From: PALSA-1006 sp964571195
GTDB lineage: Bacteria; Pseudomonadota; Gammaproteobacteria; Burkholderiales; Gallionellaceae
DNA: 64,000 bases
Direction of reading: 5' to 3'
Assembly (NCBI GenBank): GCA_964571195.1
Contig: CAZNAD010000010.1
Coordinates: forward strand, 13,805 to 77,804
How positions within the stretch are numbered: the first letter of the stretch is position 1; every line of letters starts with the position of its first letter. The notes below the pieces were generated by a model, which was given only the letters and a program-made list of their open reading frames with translations, was not told the origin of the DNA and searched no databases. The translations under genes were made by a program, and so were the position numbers. Below, one piece after another: positions 33,946-43,579 of this stretch.

Positions 33946-34824
33946 ATTCAAGCAGGTCGCCAAATCATCCTGCCATTCGGGCAGGGAAAGTCCAAAAGTC
34001 TGGCGGATCTTTTCTGTCGATAGAATTGAATTTTTTGGTCGTTTTGCCGGAAGCGGATATTCCTCTGTGGAAATAGGATGGATGTTTATCGTCTTATTTC
34101 TGAGTTGAGTATCGTGCTGGCGTGCCAATCTTAGAATCTCTTCCGCGTACTGATGCCAGTTGGTGTGGCCTCCCGCAGTCAGATGATATATCCCGGAAAG
34201 ATGTGTGTCCCGCGTAATGATCTGTGGGTTTCCCAATATCTGCAAGGTTGCGTCCGCCAGTAAACGTGCCCATGTCGGGGCTCCGAATTGATCAGCCACG
34301 ATGCGGAGTTCATCCCGTTCTTTTGCCAGGCGCAACACTGTCTTGATGAAATTTCCGCCGTGTATGCCATACACCCAGCTGGTGCGCAGAATGAGATGCC
34401 TGCATCCGGCCGATTGAATTGCAAGTTCGCCGGCAAGTTTGGTTTTTCCATATACGCTTTGGGGATTCGGCGGGGTGTCTTCGCGATAAGGGGTCGTGTT
34501 ATTGCCGTCGAACACATAGTCGGTCGAATAATGTACCAACAACGCATCAAGCTGCTTTGCCTCCTCTGCCAATATTTGGGGAGCGACCCCGTTCACCCGC
34601 ATGGATAAATCCGCTTCCGATTCGGCTTTATCCACTGCAGTGTAGGCGGCCGGATTGAGGATGATGTCTGGCCTCACTTCGCGTACGGATCGACAGATTG
34701 AATCCGGATCTGACAGGTCAAGCCGGTCGCGTCCTGGGGAAATGACGTAGTAAGACGAGGAGAGTCGTCGCTGTAGCTCCCATCCAACTTGGCCATTGGC
34801 GCCGGTCAATAAGATCGTTCTCAA
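33928..34824 (-). CDS. rfbD: dTDP-4-dehydrorhamnose reductase
   Basis: A 298-residue short-chain reductase making dTDP-L-rhamnose, the final step of the rhamnose pathway. It has the NAD(P)-binding G-A-N-G-Q-V-G (8-14), S-T-D-Y-V-F-D-G near 104, and the catalytic Y-x-x-x-K as Y-G-K-T-K near 129. It overlaps rfbC by four bases. The order on the minus strand is rfbB, rfbA, rfbC, rfbD. Confidence 0.95.
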   Translation of the reverse strand: MRTILLTGANGQVGWELQRRLSSSYYVISPGRDRLDLSDPDSICRSVREVRPDIILNPAAYTAVDKAESEADLSMRVNGVAPQILAEEAKQLDALLVHYSTDYVFDGNNTTPYREDTPPNPQSVYGKTKLAGELAIQSAGCRHLILRTSWVYGIHGGNFIKTVLRLAKERDELRIVADQFGAPTWARLLADATLQILGNPQIITRDTHLSGIYHLTAGGHTNWHQYAEEILRLARQHDTQLRNKTINIHPISTEEYPLPAKRPKNSILSTEKIRQTFGLSLPEWQDDLATCLNQNFPY

Positions 34825-35372
34825 GGAAATAGCTCTGCTTTATCCAGCGATATGCCAATGGCATCTTTTTGGGATAGTTGCGGGGGGGCAGACAGTGGCC
34901 AATCAATGGCCAATTGAGGGTCGTTCCAGGCGATGCAGCGTTCGTGTTCCGGGGCCCAGTAATCGGTTGTCTTGTAGAGAAATTCGGCGTTTTCGGAGAG
35001 GACGGCAAAGCCGTGGGCAAATCCTTCAGGGATCCACAACATGCGCTTGTTCTCGGCCGAAAGATGGACGCCCACCCACTGACCAAAGGTTGGCGAAGAC
35101 CTGCGGATATCTACTGCGACATCGAACACCTCGCCATAGGTTACGCGTACCAACTTCCCTTGCGGCTGTCGGATCTGGTAATGCAGTCCGCGCAACACGC
35201 CCTGTGAGGAGCGGGAATGGTTGTCCTGCACAAAACCGACCGGATAGCCGATTGATTGTTCAAATTGCTTTTGATTGTAACTTTCATAGAAAAACCCGCG
35301 TGTATCGCCGAACACTTTTGGCTCGACAATCCAGCAGTCCCGAATTCCGGTCTCAATGATCCGCATGCTCAT
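34821..35372 (-). CDS. rfbC: dTDP-4-dehydrorhamnose 3,5-epimerase
   Basis: A 183-residue RmlC-type cupin that epimerises dTDP-4-dehydro-6-deoxyglucose. The fold shows D-x-R-G-F-F-Y-E-S near 28 and the active-site R-G-L-H-Y-Q, then P-E-G-F-A-H-G-F near 116. It overlaps rfbD and starts at the rfbA stop. A second, divergent member of the family is coded at 40011-40571. Confidence 0.94.
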   Translation of the reverse strand: MSMRIIETGIRDCWIVEPKVFGDTRGFFYESYNQKQFEQSIGYPVGFVQDNHSRSSQGVLRGLHYQIRQPQGKLVRVTYGEVFDVAVDIRRSSPTFGQWVGVHLSAENKRMLWIPEGFAHGFAVLSENAEFLYKTTDYWAPEHERCIAWNDPQLAIDWPLSAPPQLSQKDAIGISLDKAELFP

Positions 35373-36247
35373 CAGAATCTGCGCTCAGTCAGCAAGCTGG
35401 CGAGGTAGCGGCCATAGCCATTCTTTGAGAGTGGTACGATCAAGCGCCGCAATTGCTCGGCATCGATATAACCTTTGTTGTAGGCGATCTCTTCGGGACA
35501 GGCGACCTTCAGGCCCTGCCTCTTTTCCAGCGTTTCGATGAAGGCGGAAGCCTCCAGCAAGGATTCATGTGTGCCGGTATCCAGCCATGCATAACCTCGC
35601 CCCATTATTTGTACATCGAGGGAACCCCGATCCAGATAGATCTGGTTGACGGCGGTGATCTCCAGCTCACCGCGAGCAGATGGTCGGATCGATTTGGCGA
35701 TCTGCACGACATCATTGTCGTAGAAATACAAGCCTGTCACAGCATAATTGGATTTTGGTTTGGCGGGTTTCTCTTCGATGCTGAGAGCCTGGCCGTGAGC
35801 ATCGAAATCCACCACGCCATAACGCTCGGGATCATGCACGTGGTAGGCAAAAACTGTCCCTCCCTTTTCCTTGTTGGCTGCGGCGGAGAGTAGCTTGTCG
35901 AAACCGTGACCATAAAAGATATTGTCGCCGAGCACCAGAGAGCATCCCCCGCTGCCGATGAATGAATCGCCGATGATGAAGGCTTGTGCGAGTCCGTCGG
36001 GGGAGGGCTGGACTGCGTAGGAGAAATTCATTCCCCACTGGCTTCCGTCACCGAGCAATTGCTCAAAGCGCGAGGTATCTTGCGGTGTAGAGATGATCAG
36101 TACGTTGCGGATACCCGCCAGCATGAGAGCGCTTAGCGGATAATATATCATGGGCTTGTCATAGACCGGCAAAAGCTGCTTTGAGACAGCTTGGGTTACC
36201 GGGTAAAGACGCGTGCCAGAGCCACCGGCGAGAATGATCCCCTTCAT
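35372..36247 (-). CDS. rfbA: Glucose-1-phosphate thymidylyltransferase
   Basis: A 291-residue nucleotidyltransferase making dTDP-glucose, first step of the rhamnose pathway. Motifs are G-G-S-G-T-R-L-Y-P (8-16), V-Y-D-K-P-M-I-Y-Y-P and L-G-D-N-I-F near 107. It overlaps rfbB at its start by 4 bases and shares a base with rfbC at its stop. Confidence 0.96.
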   Translation of the reverse strand: MKGIILAGGSGTRLYPVTQAVSKQLLPVYDKPMIYYPLSALMLAGIRNVLIISTPQDTSRFEQLLGDGSQWGMNFSYAVQPSPDGLAQAFIIGDSFIGSGGCSLVLGDNIFYGHGFDKLLSAAANKEKGGTVFAYHVHDPERYGVVDFDAHGQALSIEEKPAKPKSNYAVTGLYFYDNDVVQIAKSIRPSARGELEITAVNQIYLDRGSLDVQIMGRGYAWLDTGTHESLLEASAFIETLEKRQGLKVACPEEIAYNKGYIDAEQLRRLIVPLSKNGYGRYLASLLTERRF

Positions 36248-37311
36248 GCTTTCCTCCTGTCGGTATAGTTCTGGTCAATCCACTTTTGGTACTCTCCACT
36301 GATGACGCTGTCGACCCATCCGGTGTTGGATAGATACCACTCCACCGTTTTGCGCAGTCCGCTTTCGAAGGTCTCTTGCGGTTTCCAGCCCAGCACTCTT
36401 TCGATCTTGCTTGCATCAATCGCATAACGCCGGTCGTGTCCAGGGCGGTCTTGCACATGGGTGATCAGCCGGCTATGCGGCGCACTTTGAGGGCGGAGTT
36501 CGTCAAGGATGGCGCAGATGGATAGAACGACTTCGAGATTGCTCTTCTCGTTCCATCCCCCGATATTGTATGTCTCGCCAAGTTGGCCTTGTTCAAGCAC
36601 CAAACACAATGCGCGTGCGTGGTCATCAACGTAAAGCCAGTCTCGAATGTTGTCTCCTTTGCCGTATATGGGCACGGGTTTGCCATTCATCGCGTTGAGT
36701 ATGGTCAGTGGAATCAATTTTTCCGGAAAGTGGAACGGGCCATAATTGTTGGAGCAATTGGTCGTGATCACGGGGAGTCCGTATGTGTGATGCCATGCGC
36801 GTACCAGATGATCCGAGGCTGCTTTGCTTGCCGAGTAAGGAGAGTTTGGCTCGTAAGCGGTTTGTTCAGTAAAGAATCCGGTTGCTCCCAAGCTGCCGTA
36901 GACTTCATCGGTAGAGATATGGTGGAAGCGAAATGCTGCTTTGCGTGGGGGGGGCAAAGAGTTCCAGTAGTTGCGCGCCGCTTCCAGCAAGGTATAGGTT
37001 CCGACAATATTGGTTTGGATGAATGCTGCGGGGCCTGAAATGGAGCGATCGACATGCGATTCGGCCGCCAGATGCATGACAGCATCGGGCTGGTGTTCGC
37101 GAAACACGCGGGAAACATCCTCGGCGTTGCAGATATCCACTTTTTCAAAGGAGTAGCGCGGATTGCTTGAAACAGAGTCCAAGGATCGCAGATTGCCCGC
37201 ATAGGTCAGTTTGTCGAGATTGACCACACTATAGCCGGTATCGCTGATAAGTTGTCGGATCGCGGCTGAACCGATGAATCCAGCACCGCCGGTAATGAGG
37301 ATTCTATTCAT
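36244..37311 (-). CDS. rfbB: dTDP-glucose 4,6-dehydratase
   Basis: A 355-residue extended SDR. It has the Rossmann G-G-A-G-F-I-G (8-14), the catalytic S-T-D-E-V-Y-G near 133, Y-S-A-S-K near 166-170, and the substrate-binding N-N-Y-G-P near 196. It catalyses formation of dTDP-4-dehydro-6-deoxyglucose. It is first in the rfbB-A-C-D operon and lies 9 bases after the waaA stop, so the rhamnose operon may be co-transcribed with waaC-waaA. Confidence 0.96.
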   Translation of the reverse strand: MNRILITGGAGFIGSAAIRQLISDTGYSVVNLDKLTYAGNLRSLDSVSSNPRYSFEKVDICNAEDVSRVFREHQPDAVMHLAAESHVDRSISGPAAFIQTNIVGTYTLLEAARNYWNSLPPPRKAAFRFHHISTDEVYGSLGATGFFTEQTAYEPNSPYSASKAASDHLVRAWHHTYGLPVITTNCSNNYGPFHFPEKLIPLTILNAMNGKPVPIYGKGDNIRDWLYVDDHARALCLVLEQGQLGETYNIGGWNEKSNLEVVLSICAILDELRPQSAPHSRLITHVQDRPGHDRRYAIDASKIERVLGWKPQETFESGLRKTVEWYLSNTGWVDSVISGEYQKWIDQNYTDRRKA

Positions 37312-37320
37312 GGGGGGATT

Positions 37321-38613
37321 TTACCCGAGGTGAGTCCGATATGTGGGATCGGGGTGATTCAGTTTGTGACCGATCAGATTCTTGGCACAATTGGTCGCCC
37401 CTTGGTTGGTGCGAACAAAGCTCAATCCTGCCAACCCCATATCTTGAGCAACCATCTGCTTGTTAAATAATTCTTGCAGTATTTGCACCATTGTTTGGGC
37501 ATCTGTAATTCTTTGCGCGGCACCTTGTTTGATCGCTTGCTGGCATGCCTGTTCGAAATTGTAGGTATGCGGACCGATCAGGACGGGTTTGCCCACTGCG
37601 CAGGCTTCGATTAGGTTCTGCCCGCCGAATGGCAACAGGCTACCCCCGATGAATGCGATGTCGCACGCCGCATAATAAGCAAACATCTCGCCCATGCTGT
37701 CGCCCAGTACGACTTCGGTATCTGCTGCGATGGCGACATGTTCACTGCGGCGCTGATAGCGGAAGCCGTGCTGGGCGATCAATGTGGCGACTGCGTCGAA
37801 TCGCTGAGGATGGCGTGGGACGATCACGCTCAACAAACCGGGGATATTCGTCTGTTTGAGCGCGTCCAGCAGCAATATCTCTTCACCTTCGCGGGTGCTG
37901 GCGGCAAGGAATATTTTGCGCGTCGAGCCGAACGTGTCGCGCAGACGTTTGCCCAGTTCCAGCATCGCTGCGGGAGGTTCGATGTCAAACTTCAGATTTC
38001 CCATGAGACTGATGTTTTCTCCGCCGAGCATTTGCAGACGTCGCGCATCGGCTTCGGTTTGTGCGGCAATCGTTGTGAGTTCGTGCAGGCCCTGTCGAGT
38101 TAACGCGGGAAAGCGGGCATAACGGGCTGCCGATTTTTCAGATAGACGCGCGTTGAGCAGCAGCAGCGGGACATTCGCGGTGCGACACAGGTGGATGAGA
38201 TTGAACCAGATCTCGGTTTCCAGCAGGACGCCGACTTGCGGCTGGAAATGGCGCAGAAAGCGGCGCACTGCACAAGGGAAGTCATAGGGCAGATAAACTC
38301 TGAGCACGTCGTTGCCAAACAGTTGTTCGCTGGTCGCGCGCCCGGTCGGAGTGGTGTGGGTAAGCAGCAATTGATGGTTGGGATAGGTTTTCAACAGGAC
38401 CTGCACCAATGCTACTGCCGCCCGTGTTTCGCCCACGGATACGGTATGCAGCCAGATGACCGGACGGTCGGTTCGGGGTGTATAAAAGCCGAAGCGTTCG
38501 CCGATGTGACGGAGATATTCCGGTTGTTTGCGACCGCGCCACAACAGATGGAAGCAGATGTAGGGCAGCAATAACCACAGTAGCCCTGTGTAGATAAGGC
38601 GCGGGTTAATCAT
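37321..38613 (-). CDS. waaA: 3-deoxy-D-manno-octulosonic acid (Kdo) transferase
   Basis: A 430-residue glycosyltransferase that adds Kdo to lipid A in the inner membrane. It opens with a membrane anchor (about 6-26) and shows W-L-H-T-V-S-V-G-E near 49, and the nucleotide-sugar motif G-G-Q-N-L-I-E-A near 322. The ATG at 38613 is chosen although the frame extends upstream, because it gives the typical N-terminus and overlaps waaC by 8 bases. Confidence 0.93.
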   Translation of the reverse strand: MINPRLIYTGLLWLLLPYICFHLLWRGRKQPEYLRHIGERFGFYTPRTDRPVIWLHTVSVGETRAAVALVQVLLKTYPNHQLLLTHTTPTGRATSEQLFGNDVLRVYLPYDFPCAVRRFLRHFQPQVGVLLETEIWFNLIHLCRTANVPLLLLNARLSEKSAARYARFPALTRQGLHELTTIAAQTEADARRLQMLGGENISLMGNLKFDIEPPAAMLELGKRLRDTFGSTRKIFLAASTREGEEILLLDALKQTNIPGLLSVIVPRHPQRFDAVATLIAQHGFRYQRRSEHVAIAADTEVVLGDSMGEMFAYYAACDIAFIGGSLLPFGGQNLIEACAVGKPVLIGPHTYNFEQACQQAIKQGAAQRITDAQTMVQILQELFNKQMVAQDMGLAGLSFVRTNQGATNCAKNLIGHKLNHPDPTYRTHLG

Positions 38614-39565
38614 GCTGTACCAGACGGTTGAGTGTGGCGAGCACTTCGTTGACCGAGGGCGGGCGCTGAATCCCGCCCAGATTGATGGCACGTACTCCGG
38701 CATAAAGGCCGGTCAGACCTGGCTCCGTGGCGGTGTAGAGGCCGATGGTCGGGACGCCGAGCGCGGCGGCGAGATGACTCAATCCCGTGTCCACGCCGAT
38801 GACGGCATGCGCCTGTCCCAGCAGCGTGGCGGCTTGCATAAGGTTTAGTCCGGGCGGACAGAGAGCATGGGGAATGCGGGCTGTTAATCGTTCGCTACGA
38901 GCCCGCTCTTTTGTGCTCCCCCATGGCAGGATCAGTTGCAGACCGTCGTCAGCCAGTTGTCGGCCAAGTGTTATCCAATTGGCCTCGTCCCATAACTTGT
39001 CATCCCGGCTGGTCGCATGCAGCAACACGGCATAAGGCGAACTCCGATCCAGCCAGGGCAACTCCTGTTCAGGGGGGCGAATACCATAATCGGCAGGGCC
39101 GGATGGGGTGTAGCCCAAGGCCAGTCCGGCCAGCAGGCGATTGCGTTCGACAGCATGCAGATCTTTGCGTACGGTAAATGTGCTGTCGTAAAATAGACTG
39201 GAGATGGGTTCGCGTGCACTGTTCCACGCATAGCCACAACGTGGCGGGTTAGCGCAGCGTGTGATGACGGCGCTTTTGAATAGGCCTTGCGAGTCCAGTG
39301 TTAAATCATAATGTTGTGCGCGCAATTCGCGGAATGCTGCTAGTGTTTCGGTGCGAGTAGCCCACCAAGATTTACGCCAGCGTCGTATCGCAATGGAAAT
39401 GGTTCGATGTACTTTGGGATGAAGCAAGGCTAGTGCAGCGTAATTTTCTTCTATAACCCAGTCGATACAGGCATCAGGGATGTGCTGGCAAATGTCAGTT
39501 ACCACGGGAAGGTTGTGTAGCACATCTCCCATGGAGGATGTCTTTATCAGTAAGATATCTGGCAT
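38606..39565 (-). CDS. waaC: Lipopolysaccharide heptosyltransferase I
   Basis: A 319-residue GT9 glycosyltransferase adding the first heptose to Kdo. It begins I-L-L-I-K-T-S-S-M-G-D (4-14), the usual donor-binding start, and has G-V-D-T-G-L-S-H-L-A-A near 253 and P-T-I-G-L-Y-T-A-T near 268. It overlaps waaA by 8 bases. Upstream is a 445-base gap shared with the O-antigen genes on the other strand. Confidence 0.93.
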   Translation of the reverse strand: MPDILLIKTSSMGDVLHNLPVVTDICQHIPDACIDWVIEENYAALALLHPKVHRTISIAIRRWRKSWWATRTETLAAFRELRAQHYDLTLDSQGLFKSAVITRCANPPRCGYAWNSAREPISSLFYDSTFTVRKDLHAVERNRLLAGLALGYTPSGPADYGIRPPEQELPWLDRSSPYAVLLHATSRDDKLWDEANWITLGRQLADDGLQLILPWGSTKERARSERLTARIPHALCPPGLNLMQAATLLGQAHAVIGVDTGLSHLAAALGVPTIGLYTATEPGLTGLYAGVRAINLGGIQRPPSVNEVLATLNRLVQHD

Positions 39566-40010
39566 GTAGTGTGTGCTGGAATTCTAGGGATGTATATGGC
39601 TTGGAGTGGATTTTTGATCTGATTTCATACTGTTTATTTGCCGCCGCGAAGGGCGCTGTATTCATTTGGGAGGAAACATAAATGTTTCCAGCATCAGGCT
39701 TCGATTATAATCCGCAAATGGCGCTTAAGGTCGCATTCCTGTGGGATGGCAGGGTTCCCTATAAATCATTTGTGCTAAAAATATTTTTGCAGGCGAATTG
39801 GGGGGCGTATCAGTGAAGAATCTCTATGCGTTCAAGAGCGATGGTTGAAATCGGCGGCAAGCCACGCGATTGTGGCTGTCTACGGATATCTTGCGTGACA
39901 AAATCACTTGGAAAGCTTGTGTTAAAAGATCGGATCCGTGGAGATGTGATTGAGTATGATGCGATTGGCTTCTATCATGCTGCCAGATGATTATGTCGGA
40001 GTGATTCATC
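39566..40010. other. Long divergent intergenic region between waaC and the O-antigen locus
   Basis: This 445-base, AT-richer region separates waaC (minus) from the plus-strand polysaccharide genes and must hold both promoters. A perfect TATAAT (39706-39711) on the plus strand has only a weak -35 partner. A 54-codon frame (39826-39990) with an end V-I-E-Y-D-A-I-G-F-Y lies directly before the epimerase gene and might be a small gene or remnant, but I cannot support it further. Confidence 0.45.
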
Positions 40011-40571
40011 ATGTCGCGCTTTGATTTTATCGCAACATCGTTAGCCGGGCTTATGGTTGTACAGCGTAAGACGGTAGAGGATGAGCGTGGTTTTTTGTCG
40101 CGCTTTTATTGCGCCGAGGAGTTTTGTGCGGAAGGTTTTGGCAAGTCGATTGTGCAGATAAATCATGCGCTCACACGGAATAAAGGCGCGGTTAGAGGAT
40201 TACATTTTCAGTACCCTCCGCAGGCTGAGATCAAGTTGGTGAGTTGTTTGAAAGGGGAAATACTGGACGTTGCAGTTGACCTGAGGCGTAACTCCCCAAC
40301 TTTTTTGAAGTGGTACGGGGAGATACTTTCGAGCAAAAATCGTAGAAGTATGCTTCTCCCGGAAGGGTTCGCGCATGGATTTCAGGCGTTAGTCGACGAC
40401 TGTGAGCTTATCTATCTACATACGGCCGCTTACCATCCTGAGCTGGAGGGGGGGCTTAATGTGGCAGATCCGGCATTGAATATTGCTTGGCCGTTGCAAT
40501 TTGGTGATCTTTCTGCACGAGATCAGAGCCATCCATTTATTGATAAAACTTTTCAAGGAATCATTGTATGA
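40011..40571 (+). CDS. RmlC-like sugar-nucleotide 3(,5)-epimerase
   Basis: A 186-residue cupin of the dTDP-4-dehydrorhamnose 3,5-epimerase family: D-E-R-G-F-L-S-R-F-Y near 24, R-G-L-H-F-Q near 63, P-E-G-F-A-H-G-F near 117. It is clearly divergent from the rfbC product at 34821-35372 and may act on another 4-keto sugar. It overlaps the C-methyltransferase-like gene by 4 bases (ATGA), which suggests a branched or deoxy sugar pathway. The 2,3-dehydratase usually needed for such sugars is not seen here. Confidence 0.83.
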   Translation: MSRFDFIATSLAGLMVVQRKTVEDERGFLSRFYCAEEFCAEGFGKSIVQINHALTRNKGAVRGLHFQYPPQAEIKLVSCLKGEILDVAVDLRRNSPTFLKWYGEILSSKNRRSMLLPEGFAHGFQALVDDCELIYLHTAAYHPELEGGLNVADPALNIAWPLQFGDLSARDQSHPFIDKTFQGIIV

Positions 40572-41794
40572 ATTGTCGTCACTGCCATTCAGAGTTGACT
40601 TTGTCGCTGATCGATTTGGTAACTGCCCCGCCATCCAATGCTTATCTTACCCAGCAGATGTTACACGCACCGGAGAAATACTTTCCATTGCGAGTCTTGG
40701 TTTGTAAGGAATGTTGGTTGGTGCAGACGGAAGATTACGCAGGTGCGGTAGAGCTTTTTTCATCGGACTATGCGTATTTCAGCTCGTTCTCTACAACTTG
40801 GCTGAAACATGCGGAGCGCTATGTAGAAGAGATGGTGGGGCGGTTTGGGTTGAATTCAGGTTCCCAGATTGTCGAGGTGGCGGCCAATGATGGATATTTG
40901 CTGCAATATGCAAAAATGCGGGGGATATCTTGCTTGGGAATCGAGCCTACGACGAGTACAGCTAATGCCGCAAGGGCCAAAGGCATCGAGATAGTAGAGG
41001 ATTTCTTCGGGGTGCGCTTGGGTGACCAATTGGCGGCTCAGGGGAAGCAGGCAGATCTTACTGTTGCGAATAATGTACTGGGGCACGTGCCGGATATTAA
41101 TGATTTCGTTGGAGGCTTTGCTGCCATCCTTAAGCCTTCTGGGGTATCAACCTTTGAATTTCCGCATGTGTTGCGTTTGATCTCAGAGAACCAATTCGAC
41201 ACCATCTATCACGAACACTATTCCTATTTGTCCCTGACCGCAGTGAAACGCATATTCGAACACAATGGTTTAACAATCTTTGATGTCGAGGAGTTGTCCA
41301 CCCACGGCGGTAGCTTGCGAGTCTTTGCTCAACGTGCGGATACGGGGGGGCGGGTGGTCAGCAAAAACGTGATAGAAATGCTAGCGCGGGAAAATGCGGC
41401 AGGAATGACGACCGCAGAGTTTTATGCTGGTTTCCAGAACAAGGCGAACAAAGTGAAGAATGACTTCTTGGCTTTCTTGATTGAGGCTGGTCGGGAGGGG
41501 AGGCAGGTGGTGGGTTATGGGGCGGCGGCAAAGGGGAATACGCTGATGAACTATGCGGGAGTTCGCCCAGATCAATTGTCGTATGTCATGGATCTCAATC
41601 CGTCCAAGCAGGGGAAGTTTCTGCCGGGGTGTCGGATTCCTATTGTTTCCGAGGAGCTGTTGAGACAAACGCGCCCGCATTATGTGGTGATTTTGCCTTG
41701 GAATCTGCGCTCCGAAGTGATGGGGCAGCTGGCGTATATCAGGGAATGGGGGGGGCAATTCGTGACAGCAGTCCCTTCGTTAAAGATTGATTGA
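40568..41794 (+). CDS. Sugar-nucleotide C-methyltransferase-like protein
   Basis: A 408-residue SAM methyltransferase. A zinc site (C3, C6, C46, C49) is followed by the SAM motif I-V-E-V-A-A-N-D-G near 98 and Y-H-E-H-Y-S-Y near 216. A C-terminal domain with G-Y-G-A-A-A-K-G-N near 316 completes the layout of TylCIII/NovU-type sugar C-methyltransferases. These act on NDP-4-keto sugars, in line with the adjacent RmlC-like epimerase. It overlaps that gene by 4 bases and is 6 bases before the next. Confidence 0.82.
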   Translation: MNCRHCHSELTLSLIDLVTAPPSNAYLTQQMLHAPEKYFPLRVLVCKECWLVQTEDYAGAVELFSSDYAYFSSFSTTWLKHAERYVEEMVGRFGLNSGSQIVEVAANDGYLLQYAKMRGISCLGIEPTTSTANAARAKGIEIVEDFFGVRLGDQLAAQGKQADLTVANNVLGHVPDINDFVGGFAAILKPSGVSTFEFPHVLRLISENQFDTIYHEHYSYLSLTAVKRIFEHNGLTIFDVEELSTHGGSLRVFAQRADTGGRVVSKNVIEMLARENAAGMTTAEFYAGFQNKANKVKNDFLAFLIEAGREGRQVVGYGAAAKGNTLMNYAGVRPDQLSYVMDLNPSKQGKFLPGCRIPIVSEELLRQTRPHYVVILPWNLRSEVMGQLAYIREWGGQFVTAVPSLKID

Positions 41795-41800
41795 GGCGCA

Positions 41801-42616
41801 ATGAAAGTCGCAGTGACAGGAGCCAGCGGATTTATCGGGCGATACGTACTGGCAGAGCTGACTAGGCACGAGGTAGATGTTGTTGCAGTCACGCGCACAC
41901 CCGCGCATTTTCAGAATTTGAATGATGGTGTGCAGGTGGTTGAGATGGATATCGCGAACCCGGCACCGGATGATTTTGGAAAGTTGGGGCGACCTGATGT
42001 TTTGATTCATCTCGCTTGGGATGGTTTGCCAAACTACAAATCTTTGCATCACTATGAGACGGAGCTGCCGCGCCAATATAGATTTCTTAAATCGTTGATT
42101 GAGGCTGGCTTGCAATCCTTGCTGGTGACAGGCACTTGTTTTGAGTATGGGATGCAGTCCGGGGGGCTATCGGCGGAGATGCCGACGAAGCCAAGCAATC
42201 CTTACGGTTATGCCAAAGATGCATTGCGACAGCAGTTGGTCTATTTGAAGGAGGACAAAAAATTTACGCTGATTTGGGGGCGATTATTTTATATGTATGG
42301 AGAGGGGCAACCGACTTCCTCCTTGTATCCAAAATTACGAGAAGCTGTGTCACGTGGTGACAAAGTTTTTGATATGTCGGGCGGAGAGCAGCTGCGGGAT
42401 TATTTGCCTGTGGCAGAGGTGGCTCGCAAGATTGTGCGATTGGCCTTGGCTAAAAGTGATACTCCCATTGTAAATATCTGCTCGGGTAATCCGATCTCGG
42501 TGCGCAGATTGGTCGAGCAGTGGGTGCGCGACAATCATTGGAATATTCAGCTGAATTTTGGGTGTTATCCCTATCCTGACTATGAACCGATGGCATTTTG
42601 GGGAGAGGAGTCGTAG
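41801..42616 (+). CDS. NAD-dependent epimerase/dehydratase family protein
   Basis: A 271-residue SDR with G-A-S-G-F-I-G (7-13) and a Y-G-Y-A-K catalytic pair near 129-133; the upstream T-G-T-C-F-E-Y-G fills the usual S/T position. It probably reduces or epimerises the keto sugar produced by the two preceding genes. Substrate cannot be assigned. Confidence 0.82.
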   Translation: MKVAVTGASGFIGRYVLAELTRHEVDVVAVTRTPAHFQNLNDGVQVVEMDIANPAPDDFGKLGRPDVLIHLAWDGLPNYKSLHHYETELPRQYRFLKSLIEAGLQSLLVTGTCFEYGMQSGGLSAEMPTKPSNPYGYAKDALRQQLVYLKEDKKFTLIWGRLFYMYGEGQPTSSLYPKLREAVSRGDKVFDMSGGEQLRDYLPVAEVARKIVRLALAKSDTPIVNICSGNPISVRRLVEQWVRDNHWNIQLNFGCYPYPDYEPMAFWGEES

Positions 42617-42667
42617 CCGAGGGCGGTCTAGCCAGCGTGGTGCTGATTCATCTAGGAAGCATTGAGT

Positions 42668-43486
42668 ATGTCTGAGGTCTGTGTTGTTCATCTGGTCAGA
42701 AAAAAGAATGGCATGGAACCATTTTTGGGTTTCATCGACTCTTATCTGAAACATCCCGCCGGAATGGATCATGATCTTTTGATCGTCTATAAGGGTTTCT
42801 ACCGGCAGCGCGATCTTGCTCCATATGAGAAGCTGATCAAAAATATACCGCACTCTTTTTTGCTCGTGGCGGACTTCGGTTTTGATCTTCGGCCATATTT
42901 CATTGCTGCGGCGCGTCATGACAGCAGATATTTCTGTTTCCTGAATTCGTTCAGTATTATTCTTGATCGCGACTGGTTACTCAAACTCTATCGCCATATC
43001 GTAGAGCCAGGTGTCGGCTTGGCTGGTGCCAGTGGGTCGTGGGGCTGTATTCGTCCAGGGCAGATAAGGATTGGTGCGTCTTGGTATCAGCGATGGCTAC
43101 GAAATATTGCCCTAATGTGCTTAGGGCGATATTTGGGGAGCCGCTTTGAGCCTTTTCCCAATTTCCATGTGCGTAGCAATGGATTCATTATCGCGCGTGT
43201 CAATATGTTAAAGATTCGCCACGGGCTGATCCTCAGCAAGATGCAGGCATGGATGCTGGAGAGTGGTAAAAACGGAATTACCAAACAGATAGAGCGGTCA
43301 GGATTGAAACCTGTCATCGTGGGCAAGGATGGCCTAGCTTATGATAAGCACGAGTGGAAGATGAGCAACACTTTTTGGTGTTGTGGGCAGGAAAATCTGT
43401 TGATAGCAGATAATCAGACAAGGAAATTCGACGAAGCCAGCCCGGATTGGAGGCGCAATTTGGAATTGTTCGCTTGGGGTGAATGA
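42668..43486 (+). CDS. Glycosyltransferase-like protein
   Basis: A 272-residue cytoplasmic protein. V-C-V-V-H-L-V-R starts a Rossmann-like beta strand and F-L-N-S-F-S-I-I-L near 100 sits where GT-A proteins have the metal site, but no clear D-x-D is present. Similar proteins of 270-300 residues occur in O-antigen loci and may transfer or check sugars. AGGAAG lies 9 bases before the ATG at 42668. Confidence 0.55.
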   Translation: MSEVCVVHLVRKKNGMEPFLGFIDSYLKHPAGMDHDLLIVYKGFYRQRDLAPYEKLIKNIPHSFLLVADFGFDLRPYFIAAARHDSRYFCFLNSFSIILDRDWLLKLYRHIVEPGVGLAGASGSWGCIRPGQIRIGASWYQRWLRNIALMCLGRYLGSRFEPFPNFHVRSNGFIIARVNMLKIRHGLILSKMQAWMLESGKNGITKQIERSGLKPVIVGKDGLAYDKHEWKMSNTFWCCGQENLLIADNQTRKFDEASPDWRRNLELFAWGE

Positions 43487-43579
43487 TCGCACCTTGCTGG
43501 TGCGGTCGATTGCTATCTTGTCGATTATTGGCAAAAGCGAAATTAGCGTTTGGTCTAATCATTGGTATTGGAGATTGTA

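Noticed and set aside
39826..39990. 54-codon frame before the RmlC-like gene
   Set aside because: The ending V-I-E-Y-D-A-I-G-F-Y is suggestive, but there is no clear ribosome site or recognised family, so it was kept only as a note in the intergenic entry.
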